64,000 nt of DNA from Pempheris klunzingeri (Eukaryota; Chordata; Actinopteri; Acropomatiformes; Pempheridae), in the NCBI RefSeq assembly GCF_042242105.1, contig NC_092016.1, forward strand, positions 10,616,501-10,680,500, given 5' to 3'. The number at the start of each line of letters is the position of its first letter. The stretch's first letter is position 1. Below are positions 1-12,126 of this stretch, in pieces. The notes under the pieces were generated by a model. That model made no database searches. It was not told the DNA's origin and saw only the letters and a list, made by a program, of their open reading frames with translations. A program made the position numbers and the translations under genes.

Positions 1-116
1 GGTCAACTATAACAAATTAAATTCTGGGGTAAATATTTTAATATCAGGAAAATGTTTGTTTTGTGTTTTTCTCTGAGCACACTCCTCCACATCCTGTTGT
101 TACATGTCTGATACAG

Positions 117-376
117 CTGAGGGGGGAGGAATTATCAGGTATCAAGAAGTGTCGTCACCTCTAGAAGGCCTGCTGTGTCTGGAAACGCTGGACCGTAAAC
201 TCTCGGAAGTTTTGAGCACATCTTCCCCCGCTACACAGCCTTTATCCACCTGTGTGATCGCCTCCCTCCAAAATGCCAAAACTCTGGTCAGAGGGGACAT
301 TAAGAGATGGTTGAAGTTTGATAGTCATGCCGTGGTGAATAGACTTGCACGCTTCTCTAACTGGACTGTGTGTTGA
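117..376 (+). CDS. 3' terminal coding exon of an unidentified gene (partial)
   Basis: This is the open end of a plus-strand gene entering from the left. A splice acceptor ending in gatacag lies just before position 117, and the frame runs to a TGA at 374-376, giving about 86 residues. The segment is rich in Leu and Ser, ends with the residues RFSNWTVC, and looks mostly helical. It has no signal peptide, membrane segment or catalytic motif that I recognise. A polyadenylation signal 160 bases after the stop supports a real gene end. I could not assign a family. It lies tail to tail with scamp5. The acceptor could instead be at the attatcag a few codons later, which would shorten the exon without changing frame. 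Confidence 0.55.
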
Positions 377-538
377 AAGGGTTCATTTATCTCAATTGTC
401 AATTCATTTTCTGGCACCAACCAACACATGATGAGGTCTCGCGCCGTTGGCTGGCTTTGGTTTTTGTTTATTTTTCATTTTCCATTTGAAGAAATTTTGA
501 CCATGTACAGAAATTTGTAAACTTGCATCAAGTTTATA

Positions 539-544
539 AATAAA
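539..544 (+). terminator. Polyadenylation signal of the left-edge gene
   Basis: A canonical AATAAA lies about 160 bases after the stop codon at 374-376, inside an AT-rich 3' UTR. It probably ends the transcript near position 560. Confidence 0.6.
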
Positions 545-3500
545 GAATTTTAAGATTATTGCTGTTTTACTGGTTTCCCTGTCTCTTAATGGATGCAGGT
601 GTATTGGGCCGATGCTGATATTTTATTAAATGAATAACATAATTTACTGCTGACACAAGTTTTGTACTAATTTGATAATGTATGATGCTGTCAATTTAAG
701 TGAGTAATGGATCACACAGTTATTAGTTTCAGTCATGTGTTCAGTCTCACAGCTACAAATCCACTTTCAACAGTCAAGTTTTCAGGACTTTGTGAGTAAT
801 ATATTTTTTGCGATTTCCAAGAAGGCTCTCTGGAATGAACTACATAATTTGGTACTAATTAAAGGAACAATAACTAAATATATATGTATATAGAGGAAAG
901 GATTCATGTGTGAGCAGCATTTGTGAAGTGTGATCAGAGCAAAGCAAAACCCTCATTCTCAATAAAGACGTTTCTGTCTATAATTGAGTCCTAAAAATGT
1001 TATTTTGCAGTGCCGTGTGAATTCTTCAACCTGCCTTTTAAGTCCTTTTGTATAAAATTGTCTGTATCTTGAGACAAGAATAAGGCCGCTTGTGGCTCTT
1101 AAGAAAATTATGATTTTAGAAGCTCCGTCAGCACCGAACTGAAGTGCAGCACTTGAGTAAATATCCTTAGTTCACCACTGACAACAATAAGGAGCATCAG
1201 CCCAAATCTTTCCTTTGAAGAAGAGGTTAAGATTTGTCTGCATTTTGTTGCTGTGTTCAACCCCAACTTGTGAAAAATAAGAGAAGTAACTGGATATGTT
1301 GCCAGGCTGATTCATCAGATGAAGAGAGTTGTCCTCAGGGAAAATGTTTCTTAAATTTTATTACCTTATTTGCAAAACAGATGTTCCTGTCCTCTATTCA
1401 CAAGAGCTGTTGAGGTTATCGCAGTGATTCAACACTTAAACATCAGCGTTGATTATGAGTAGGAGTCTCTGTTCAGTTTAGTGTACACTTTAAGTTTTAA
1501 CCAAAGGCACAAGTAATAATTCAGATTAGGTTGAAGGGCAAATGAAGCTTAGGAACCTTGTTCAGACTGGAGGGTGTCTAGGTTAGCTGTGTCCATGAAA
1601 ACTGTACATCTCCAAAATATAAGAAAGTTTAGTTTTTACTGTTTTTGCTCTATTTTTCATTCTTTCAAACTTATACTTCACTTAAGGCTCATGGACACTG
1701 CTATAAAGTTGAATAGATACATTTCGGTCCTTAGACCTTCATCGGATAAATGAATGGAAGTAAAAGGACAGTGTGCAGGAGATTTTTCTATTCTTTCAAA
1801 CTTCAACTTCATATGGAGACTGAAGGTTCCACATCCACAGCAGTGTAGCTGTAGCTGGTGGCTGGTGTGTGTGGAACACCCTGGTGCTCATAAAATAACA
1901 AAACAGGATGCAACAAGAACTGTTTAATATCTATTAGGGTAAGACCAAATAATACAAAAGTAATACACAAAAATGTATTCCTCATTTACTTCACTCATGG
2001 AGACACAGCCTCCTCGAACGTTTCATTCACCTAATTAGAGCATGTTTCTACTGAACGTGTTTATCCATGGCAGATATTTACCTCACCTCAAGTAATTATA
2101 TATTTATATCTAGTTATGATATAGTACATGATAATACATATCAAACAACATACGGTACATGTGGGAACATGGGGGAGTTAATGAGAAATGGCTTTCAGAA
2201 GCTTTGATACAGCGACATGAAATGCAGAGTATTAGCACTGCAGTTCGCGCTACACGATAACTATACAGCTGTTCTTTCCATCGTCATGTCAACTGTGCTG
2301 TATGTACACATGGCAAAAAGTTTGGACTGATCCAAAATTCACCACAAAACCACGATAACATACTCCACACAGAGAGAAGTAGCTTGCTTGTTCACCTTTG
2401 TGCATATTTTACACGTAATTTATAGAACCGCTCGGCTAAACTTTGTGCATTTACTAACAGATGAGCGAGTGAATGGTACGGGTTGCAGGGTTATACTCCA
2501 TGACTACTGTATGTGCATCTGCTGGTGAAAATGTTATGTAAAATTATACCAGTGGTGTCCAACTTGAAAACAGGCCCATTTTTCACTCCCTAACACTTTA
2601 CGTTATGATTACTTACTATTCATGTCTATATGTGAAGCCTGCACACCGGGACCCCACTTGATCCTAATATTTCTACTGTTTAATACATGTATGTTAGTAT
2701 TGCTCCACTGTGATTCTCTGTGAATATAGTTTGCATTGACGTCAACAGTCAACCCAGTGCAAACATTACTTAAAAATGTCAAAGTATTAGAATTAAAAAA
2801 AGACAACTCAAATCTGTTACCCACAGCCATGGAAAGACACGACGAACATGTGCTTGAACTTCATTCGCACGTCATCATCCAAAATACAAAACAAACAAAA
2901 AAGAAAAAAGGTTGGTACAAAAAAACAACAAACAGTCTACTGAATACCACATCATCACAATCAGACAAGACAACTCACAGGTTTTGAAATAACGAGCATT
3001 CAGACACGTATCATCACATCTGTTTCAGGTCTAACACTGTATTAATGTAATAACCATCTAATCTCGAAGAGGTTTCCAAAGAAGACTCGAGTGACACGAG
3101 GCAGAAATTTTTTCACTGAAATCAATGACACCGTCAGGCCTCACGAGGGCAACACACAGTTATTCTCTCTCTCCGTTTCACTTCATAAAGAAATAATTTG
3201 CTTGAGTTTTATATTCTGTTTTCTTTTTATATAAATATCATACAACAGCTACTCATAGAATTACACCAACAGCCACGAAATGACACACTAAGGCCTGAAA
3301 TCCAGAGCTTCAGAAACAAGTAGTCATTTAAGCATTGACATGGAGGGGTGAGTGGGAGAATTTGCCGAAGGGGGGAAAACATCCATCACTTCATACACTG
3401 CTATGACCACCTACAACAATGATTATTAATATTTACTGCATGTCCAAGCTGCAAGTGATTTGGTTTTCTTTCACTTTTGACCTGTATAACGTTGATTTGG

Positions 3501-4650
3501 AATGTTTTATCCAATGAACCGCAATCCCAAACACTGCATGTGCTTCACCTTTTTACATGTTGATGCTAATTTATTTCACTGAAATCAACCTGCTAAACAC
3601 ATAATCAGCACGTGATGACGAAACCCAACACACCGAATGGTTGAATAAAGGTCATAAGAGGAGACAAAAGCCCGACATGATGACACTTAAAGGGCTTCAC
3701 AGGTAGAATTTAAAAGCAGTTATCACACCTTTCCTGAGAATGTAAAAAAAAAATGCTGAATTAGACTGAAACGTTCACTGATGCAGAGCAACTTCCCATC
3801 AGTAAAAAAGAAAAAACAAACAGATTTAAAACTTCACAGAGATGGGAAATTACTTGATACTTTTAACTCATCTTTTTCTATTTTCAAGTCCTGATTCTAT
3901 TGTCGAGATTTTGGCCAAGTTTAACAAAGTTTACATACAGAGTAAGGCAATGAATTCCTTGGCTAATATAGTAATATGCTTCATGTGGTGTCAGTCTTCT
4001 CACCAAACTCTCGGCAAGGAGGCATATAAGCATAGTTCCCAAATTGTTGAACTATTCCTTTAATGGGAAATCATTCATTAAGTTTTTCAGGACATTTTGT
4101 TTGTAAGATCTGGCAGCTGAGTAGGAACAACTACAGTACATCAACTGAGGGGCAAATGTTTTAAGGGTTTTGTGACCTTCAAGGCTAATGACAGTTAACA
4201 CTCTTAACGATGTAGCTACTACAGTACATTAAAAAACACATTAAAGGTCAATAAAAGGTGTTTTAACGTGTGACACACAGGAAGGCGCTGAGAAGTCACT
4301 CACACCACAGATGAACCTACCTGAATAAAGTGATGAAGCTCAGGGTATTGTCTCCTTTGGAAAGCAACACACATATTGACCAGCTAAAACTGAGCAGCAT
4401 AAGAGATTCAAAAAAACAACCAACAGCTTTTTGAGAACGAGCTGTTGATTTGAAACGTGAACTGACTTAAATTCTTAACTACCATATGTGTCAGAATTCA
4501 ATAAAAGTACGCTTCCACCAAAAACTTGACTTTGTTCTGTTTGAATTCACCTTGTACAGTGTTATAATGAAGGGCACCTAATTCTGAATTGTGTTCTCAA
4601 TTGATCCCTTTTTATCATTCCCACATGGCAGCCTGGCCCCCTCTTCTGTC
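545..4650. other. Intergenic region plus probable long 3' UTR of scamp5
   Basis: This 4.1 kb AT-rich stretch contains no convincing gene. Its right part should be the scamp5 3' UTR on the minus strand; a minus-strand AATAAA (plus-strand TTTATT at 3570-3575) is one possible end, and others lie further left (1357-1362). Open frames here are short and unsupported. A dispersed repeat fragment lies at 3945-4063. A perfect cAMP-response palindrome TGACGTCA occurs at about 2738-2745. Confidence 0.5.
3945..4063 (+). repeat. Fragment of a dispersed teleost repeat, terminal part
   Basis: The segment contains the phrases ctctcggcaagg, gcatataagcatagttccc and the terminus ttgaactattcctttaa. From memory these belong to a repeat family very common in percomorph genomes. 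A second piece of the same family, in the opposite orientation, lies at about 14560-14700. The family class is not certain to me. Confidence 0.5.
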
Positions 4651-7600
4651 CTACATCGGGTCATCGTAGTTGTAGGTGGGAGCTGCTGAGTACTGGTTCT
4701 GCTGCACGGCTCCCTGCGCGGCTCCCATGGCCGCCTGCTGAGCTGCCTGCTGGACGTGGGGATTCTTCCACGCCCCGGTGGCCCACTCCTCTTGGGCTTT
4801 ACCCAGGCTGCCACCGCTGCCACGGTAAAAGTTGTGGACCTGCAAAAGGACAATGCACGAAAGTTGTAATTCCAAAAGCACTTTTCTATCATTACTGTGT
4901 TTCGGGGAGACAAACTTCCACAGAATTAAAGTCAGATCATTTTTTGCAAAGATGAAACATTTTTTTCTATTTATTTTTCAGCAGTGATGGCGCCACCTAC
5001 ATACTAATGTCTTTTTATACCACTGATGATTTCTGGACTGTAGAAAGATTTGATTGGTGAAATTCATGCATCTGTGTGGGTGAATAGTTCATCATATCCT
5101 TTCAGTTCCAGCTAATCAGCAAAGTGACAGACGTTTGCTGCCGTTGCTTGGTCTTGTCTGTGATTTGAACTCAGTGACTCTGTTAAGTTATGTTCACATC
5201 CTACGAGATGGATGGTAAAGATGGGAAAGCTTCCCATGTTAAAGGGTTGAGTGTTTCACATCATCAGGTTGGTTATAAGATTATTGGTCATGTAAGGATT
5301 AGAATGCTGTACATCTACAATCTGACACCATATCCATTAAATTGGAGTTTAATTACACTGAAAAATGGTGTTCGGCTGATGGGAGGCCGCTACATTTTTT
5401 TATTTGTAATTATGATAACCTATGATAACCTATATCAAAGCTAGGTAGCATAGTGTGCTAGCTTCCACTTTTCGAGTGGAATAGAAACGCATGATGGGTC
5501 TATAACAAATGCCATGTGGACCTGTTCAAAAAGTGGGAAAAATGTTTTATATTAGTGTCTGGGGTGTGTCAAGCACTGCTGAGTGAAGCGTTTCAGAAAG
5601 TTTCAGAAAGTAGAAACGTATTGGTCACCTTTGAGAGGGCGATGAAGGAGAGTACAGCCACCGCAGTAAACATAATGGTGGGAATCAGCATGACCACAGC
5701 TGAGCCAATGTTGGTGCTGAAGAAGCTGATGGTAGCCAGCCAGCCACTGGGGGGAACAACAAAAGAGTTACAGTAACATCTCACACTGATGACGGTGCGT
5801 TATCGGTCATTATCCAACCCTTAACTCTACCCAGTAGCCCCATATTCACAAAATAGTTTGGCTTCAGGCTTCAGTTTAAAACTCTTTGTGCCCAATTGCC
5901 GTAATTTGGGTCAGAACTCATCCTCCTCCTCAGAGTCATAGCACATTCAAACACTCATACCTGAACACTCAGGTACAGACGTAATCTTAGATTCGTTGTG
6001 ACTTACATGTCCCAAGGATTGAATCATCTCTGTATAGCTCAGAATCATAGTAATAGCTGTGATTGTTGTCTGTACATACATGGGTGCATTGCAAGAAGGA
6101 ACTGCTAATATTCAGCAAATTTTCAGTGGTACCAATTGGCTAAAATGTGAACAAATACAAGCTTGTGGGGAACAATTATCTCAGTATTGTCAGAGAGGGG
6201 GTGCAGTATGAGACTCACACAATGCCTTAAGGTAATATGAGACACTATTTGAGGGCTTTTCTAATAGTAAAAGTCTGATAACTGTTCTTAATACTTAAGT
6301 AGAGGTATGAGGAGGATTTGTCTACATCCTATGTGAACCAGATTGACCTGTGAGACAGCATGAACCCAATAGACAAACCTATATTCACTTTTTAATTGAC
6401 TGTGCTGAGTGTAAATTATACATGACTTATGAATATCTGTGCATGAAACTCACATTTTGAGTAGAGATGGGTGACACATTTACGGACAAATCTGAATACA
6501 TATATGAATAAACATAACAAATGCAGATGCTCACATACAGGACACAGGGGGTCACTGAAAAGAATGTGAAAACGATGTGAATCATGCTTCGCTGTCACAA
6601 GTGAGCTGAATACTAAGCGAGAAATAGGTGAAAATACAGTGTTTTAGAAGAATGGTGTTTATCAGTCCAAAGCTGTGCTTATTGTGGCTTGTTAAACAAC
6701 TTTATGTTGTTGTTTTTTTTTTTATTTGTCACCTATCTGTATTTTATGTTTCCTATTAAATATATTAGATATCTGTGTTTGATACTAATCCATTCAAAGT
6801 TCTTACCACACTCCCCAGCCTGGAATGCCAACAGTCTGGATAATACTGATCACCACCTGGGCCATGAAGACGAAGAAGAAAGCCATAAAGTTGAAAGAGC
6901 TGTCGGTCCTGCACAGAGAGAATAATAAACGTCAGAAATGATGTGATTCGGCAGAACAGCAGGTACAAATGTTGAGTGTGCTCAGAGCGGACAGCTCACT
7001 TGAAGGCCTTGTAGATGGGCCTGAACCAGCACACATAGGAACACGGAGTGAAGAGGATGAGCCACAGGAAGGCCATGCCAAAGTTGGTCGCCCCGCCACC
7101 TCCACACATCCACGCCAGACAGCCAATCAGATTGACAGCCAGTGTGGCGCTATTCACTGTCGACAGCACAGAGAAGGAGCAAGGATATGAAAGACTGAAG
7201 ACATGAACCTCTCTGGCGAACACCCCACAGGCTGCATGGCTCATAATTCAGCAGGCCTGAGTCACTACGAATCTCAGCGAGTGTTCAACACCACATTTTC
7301 AGTTCTATATTCAAACTACAATTATCTAACGTAGACTAGAGCTACAAATTATTTAGCACTCACAGAACGCAGTTTCTACTCTACAGGAAGCAAAAGTTTT
7401 GTGTAAACTAATCTACTTTTTCACCAGACTTACATTCTTATTTTCAAATGGCAGAACCTCTGTGGTGATAAAAATAAGAATAAGAATAAGAATAAGACCG
7501 ACTTTATTAATCCCGGAGGAAATTGTTGTGCCAGAGTGCGAGAAAAAAGAGACCATGATGCTCATGTGAATATTACAGTTCCACAATTACTGTTATCTAC

Positions 7601-8435
7601 TGTTATCACTAAGGCCTGCAACGAACCATTGTTCTCTTAATTGACTCATTTTCTTTATACATTATATATATTTTATATATATATAAGTTATATAAAAAAA
7701 TCTCAGAGCCCAAGATGTCTTAAAGTATGATGTTTTGTCTGATGATCAGAACAAAATTCAAAGATATTCAATCATCAATGGCATGCAACAAAGAAAAGCA
7801 GCAACTCCTCACATTTAAGAACGTGGAACCAGAGAAATTTGTCATTTTTCCAGAAAATACCTGACATGATTAATCAATAATCAAAGTAGTTACTTTCCAC
7901 CAATCAACTTGATCAAAATCAACCTGATTTTCAAACAGTGGCTCTGTACCAGGCGGTGAGACCGGTCAGTCTGGTCTCACAGCTCTACGCGAGTGTCTGT
8001 GATGTTTGGCTCTCATAATATTTTGGGTAAAACAAAGTGGCACGGCAGGTTAACAGCTTATACCATGTTTCAAAACCTGAATTTTACGTATAAAGCCAGC
8101 ACACAAACGTTTAACACGCAAACTGCAGGTGCACTCACAGATCCAAAGGTAGTAGAGCCTCTTGCACATGGTGCGACGCTGGTCTGGGATCTCATTGAAG
8201 TCTTGGTAAAAACATGGCTTGAGGGGGATGAACCGAGGCAGGGGGGGGAAGTTGTTTTCTAGGATACAAAGACACAGTTCAACGCAGCTGCCCACACACC
8301 AAATTCATAATGAAATCAAGTTAAGACAGCTGCATGCAGGATTACAATTTAGCCTTTATAAATAAGGTTTGCATTAACACCCAGCTTTGTGCATAGACTC
8401 TGTAGCTGAGCAGAAAGGAAAATCTTACCAGCCAT
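4651..8435 (-). CDS. scamp5: Secretory carrier-associated membrane protein 5
   Basis: Six coding exons on the minus strand: 8429-8435, 8139-8258, 7000-7156, 6807-6908, 5629-5746 and 4651-4839. They join in frame to 230 residues; human SCAMP5 has 235. The protein starts [20 protein letters not shown], lacks the N-terminal NPF repeats of longer SCAMPs, and carries four hydrophobic segments. These include the family block [20 protein letters not shown] and a later [20 protein letters not shown]. The cytosolic tail ends YNYDDPM. SCAMP5 is a synaptic-vesicle and trans-Golgi membrane protein that acts in vesicle recycling and regulated secretion. The first coding exon holds only seven coding bases, and a 5' UTR exon lies upstream at 9397. 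The match to SCAMP5 rather than SCAMP1-4 rests on the short N terminus and near-identity across the membrane core. Whether it is the a or b fish copy cannot be said. Confidence 0.95.
7460..7560 (+). repeat. AATAAG microsatellite joined to a dispersed-repeat motif
   Basis: About four copies of AATAAG (roughly 7473-7497) run into actttattaatcccggagg. The actttatt.atccc phrase recurs widely in fish genomes as part of an interspersed element, by memory. It sits in scamp5 intron 2. The family cannot be assigned by eye. Confidence 0.4.
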
Positions 8436-9396
8436 GATGACCGCTCAGTATTTTCCTCCACTGGCAAACAGGCACACAGACTTCGATCTCAGCTGCCTTG
8501 CAAACCAAACTGCACAGAAAGAGCAGAGCTGTTTTATTAAGTGCAGCATCACTCACACGCTGGTCTCCTTGAAGACAGGCCACAATCCTCCATGGGCCTT
8601 CCTGTGGATATATGCACAGACTTCAGTGGAATAAAAGGCCTTAAATCCCTATTTGATTTGATCAGAGGTTGTGCTCAACCCTTCCTGTGTGACCACCCAT
8701 ATTAGTGCATCATTCATTACATCAACAGAGATGAACATGTTCCCTCATCGTTATATTACAGCTGTGTAATCCGGGCGGTGGGAACCAGCGTGGCCTTGTC
8801 TCGATTCCTGAAATGTATTCATAACCTATGGGCGCAAAATAGGCGTGTTACAGGCCTGCAGAGTGCACAGATTGGACTATATGTACTGGAGCTGTTTGTT
8901 TAGCTCTGTAACTTGCCAATAAGATATCATCACCCACCTTCCACATCATCTGACTGTGTTTGCAAAGCACATTTCAATGCATATGATGGTGGATGTGGGG
9001 TATGGCTTTCTCTGTGAAGGGCATCTTTCTGACGCAAAATAAAGCAATCACTGCCAAAGAAAACAGCCCGATCCCGGTCGATTTTACCCATTCTGCTGCT
9101 AAAACTGTCTCATATGTGTGTTTGTGTCGGCGGATGTCGGTGATGCTGCAGTGGGGCACAGTGCATCGTGATCACAGGCGATGGAGAGGCGTCCTTCAGC
9201 CCTGTGCGACACGGTGCTGCTTCTCCATCCGGACGCCGAGCAGGTCAACCTCCACCATCCTCACTATAAACCACCCCAGGCTGCAGATTTCATCGTTTTA
9301 CTGAAGGCAGAATCCGGTTTATTTTAACACATCCACCTCCCTCCTCCCCCCTAGATGGAGTGTGATGAATGAAAAGGCAGTATTAAAACGCCTTAC

Positions 9397-9600
9397 CTCC
9401 GGTTTAGTCCGAGGATGTCGCTAGAATCCCTCCGCTCGTTTAAATAGCATCCTATGGATTAATCAGCATTAAAACACATCGGAGGAAACAGCCAGGGCCG
9501 GCGCTGTTAGGACAGAAATATGTTACGTTATTCCTCAAATGATGGGTTTGGGAGTAAGAGGCGGTCACGTGACGTCAGGTCTTTTCTTTACGCGCGTATC
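9397..9600 (-). promoter_or_regulatory. scamp5: scamp5 5' UTR exon and core promoter
   Basis: A strong donor (GGAG/gtaagg, minus strand) at 9391-9396 ends a non-coding exon that would splice to the exon carrying the scamp5 start at 8433-8435. The stretch is CpG-richer than its surroundings. The transcription start is not resolvable; about 9550-9620 is my estimate from the CCAAT box at 9686. A donor this strong, with a nearby acceptor (ttgccag) just upstream of the start codon, supports a two-exon 5' end. Confidence 0.55.
9564..9577. promoter_or_regulatory. Overlapping E-box (CLEAR-type) and CRE palindromes
   Basis: The 14 bases GTCACGTGACGTCA contain the palindrome GTCACGTGAC (9564-9573) and the palindrome TGACGTCA (9570-9577). 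The first is the consensus for TFEB/USF-type factors and the second for CREB/ATF. They overlap by four bases at the presumed scamp5 promoter. Confidence 0.5.
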
Positions 9601-9685
9601 CACCCCTCCTCCTGCTGGTTTTACCCTCCCGGGCAGGACCAGGACTCAGGGACAAAATACGGGATTTGTTGCTGGCCTGAGCCGA

Positions 9686-9694
9686 CCAATCAGA
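9686..9694 (+). promoter_or_regulatory. Single CCAAT box near scamp5 promoter
   Basis: CCAATCAGA matches the NF-Y consensus and sits 60-130 bases upstream of the likely scamp5 transcription start. This is the usual distance for a CCAAT box. The same nine bases form the core of the tandem array at 10550-10783. Confidence 0.4.
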
Positions 9695-9699
9695 AAGCA

Positions 9700-12118
9700 G
9701 GAATATTCCAACAAGCCCCGCCCCTCCCCGATGTAGTCCACAGTGTTGAAAAAATCGGCTATACGTCATCCAGAGTAGCTCTCATAACCACGCCCCTTTT
9801 GGGTGGAAAACAATCACTTGTCCCACATAGACAGTAACTGTGTACACACTTGAACCAGACAATTTAGATTAATAACACTATGCCAAAGAGATGCTGTGGA
9901 GTTGGCTGCACCAGGATTTAATCCCTCATCACTGATTTCTGATTTGTACCCCCGTCCTGAAAAAGATCCTGATAGAAGGATTTTATGGCTCCAAGCTACA
10001 TGCTAACGCTATATGCTCATCTGCCATTGCGTGAAATGACTCACCTGTGTTTCTTGAACCTGTACCAGCTTATTTAAGGGGCGCAAAGCCAAACCAATTT
10101 CACTTTCATGAATTTAATATTAACAGCTGTAGACTAATGTGACCAGCATAGATGACAGTGGCACACAGCCTGTGATCGCTCATCCTCTCTGCAGATAATA
10201 AATGCACAAAAAGTCATAGCCTGTGAAAGAATAGCTTGTAGTGTGACCCATGTTCTTTATAGGCAGTCACAGTTTACTACTGATTGGTGCTCAGGCTACA
10301 CTGACCGGGCTAATGTAAGTTAACCTTAGCTTATAGGCTATAACGGGACGTTATCTATTTCAGTTGTTAAACATTACAGACATACAACCTATAACGATAT
10401 TGCCTGCTTTTGCTTTGTAGTGCAGGTAAAAAATAGTTGATGTTGTGTGTTTCCTTGCTCCAATGCTGTATGTCTTTAAAGAGATCCCCTTTTTATTTTT
10501 GCCATGTCAGAAGCCCACAGCATTCCTAGTAATTTTTTTTTCCTTCCGTCCAATCAGAGTGGTTCTTTCTTTTGGCCAATCAGAGTGATTCTTTCTTTAG
10601 GCCAATCAGAGAGCCCTTTATTTTCGGGTTAGCAGAACGTGCCATTCTTTTGGCCAATCAGGACAAGTCTTCCTTTTGGCCAATCAGAGAGCTTCTTTCT
10701 TTCTGCCAATCAGAGTGCGTCTTCCTTTTGGCCAATCAGAGCAGCTCTTTCTTTCAGCCAATGGCTACAAAACTTATAACGATACATATTTTACCAAAAA
10801 AAACATAGTATATTAAGGTATTTGTGATAAATTATGCATGTTTTTACCTTCTTTCCCAAACAAAAATGAATTTTTGGTTTGGGAATTTTGTTTTTGACAC
10901 TCGATAAAGTCTGTCCATGGTTCTTCCAGCTGTTGTGGAGGGGGGACTGAAAGTCCTATCAGTCTAGTATGAAGAATGCTGCTTTCACTGATCCTCGTAA
11001 ATTTCATAATGTATATTCCTGACACACAATAGAATCAATAGAATCAAAAATACAAACTAATCACGTATTGATGTGTTTGTCAAGGCAGTTATATGGTTGT
11101 TATTTGCATTATTTACTGTCCATTAAACTTGTCCATTCGCAATATATCTGCCTTGTTTGTGTTTGCACATTACGTCCATGTGGGAAACGTAGCAATTCCG
11201 TTATTTTTGCTGCACCTGAACGTAGCAACTCCTCAAGCTAGCTTCCTGCAGTGCTATGAGTTGAGCAAGACTGAAGGTAACGACAAATAATGACATAAAA
11301 CTAGTGTCTGTCCATTTAAATAGGTCCGTGTGTAACGGGGGTGTATTCATGACACATTCAGGATCCCACAGTAGTCCGACAATTCTGTATTTGTCATCAG
11401 TAACGTTACTTGACGATAGATAGTGAAGCAGCTCTTCACTTGTTGTAGCTCAGCTAATGTTAGCTAACGTAGCTTCCTCTGACCCTCCAATGCTAATTCC
11501 CAGCTAACCTCACTCAGGAACCAAAGTGTAGCGTCAGCACAGGAAAAAACAGTACACGGGGTTTTTATTATAGTGTCATTCTCTGATTTAATGTTGACCA
11601 AAACACACAGTAAAGACGTTACGTATTGACTAAAGTAACTCCGAGCTTAACTTGGCAGTAGCTTAAGTGTGTTTATATTTGCTAAATGAGTAGATGAGCT
11701 AACCTGAGCCAGTTACATCACCTGCTGGGTCTCTTAACTAGCAGGTTCACTAGTACAAACAAGTCAGATGTAAAGACCAGGTTTGTATCCCAGTCAGAAA
11801 ATGTCTTTCCTTCAAAATAAGAGAAGATGAGGAGGGAGAGACTTGATGCTGCCAAAATTTGCATCCCACCCCTTCAAACATGATAATGTTATGGATCAGT
11901 TATGGGTCAAAGTTATGGATGCAATTTAGACAATAATCAGCAGATTTAAGTTATCATCAAGGGAAGCATGCTGATGGGACCACACAGTTTGGCACCACAC
12001 ATCAATTTTTAATCCACCCCTATGCATGTTTTCAGGAGGTACCTGCTGTGCTGGTGTCACCTAGCAGAATTTTTTGACTGTGCTCACTTGTGTGCTAACC
12101 TATCGCCTCTGTCTGCAG
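9700..12118. other. Intergenic region between scamp5 and parp16 promoters
   Basis: About 2.4 kb separate the divergent scamp5 and parp16. Apart from the CCAAT array at 10550-10783, I see no coding potential. A possible parp16 5' UTR donor (gactgaag/gtaacg) lies near 11275; it would join the acceptor at 12117-12118, but this is unproven. Confidence 0.45.
10550..10783 (+). repeat. 26-bp tandem repeat with CCAAT (NF-Y-type) box in almost every unit
   Basis: Nine units repeat at exactly 26 bases. CCAAT starts at 10550, 10576, 10602, 10654, 10680, 10706, 10732 and 10758. The unit at 10628 is degenerate and lacks the box, and the last unit is partial. The unit core is CCAATCAGAG, followed by a pyrimidine-rich arm ending in ttttgg. 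Because 26 is not a multiple of three, any open frame through it only cycles the same peptide every 78 bases, so it is not coding. Confidence 0.9.
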
Positions 12119-12126
12119 CGCTGGGA

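Noticed and set aside
2736-2987. 83-codon Lys/Thr-rich open frame
   Set aside because: It is low-complexity A-rich sequence in the probable scamp5 3' UTR region; no splice signals.
7000-9160. Several plus-strand open frames opposite scamp5 exons
   Set aside because: They are antisense shadows of scamp5 exons or AT-rich intron with no homologue.
10572-10808. 78-codon open frame with repeated ANQS/PIRE peptides
   Set aside because: It only reads through the 26-bp CCAAT array, cycling the same peptide every 78 bases; there is no splice or codon-usage support.
12022-12126. In-frame ATG upstream of the parp16 start
   Set aside because: A good acceptor (tctgtctgcag) lies at 12117-12118, and MQPPLPPE matches the start of human PARP16, so the upstream ATG is intronic.
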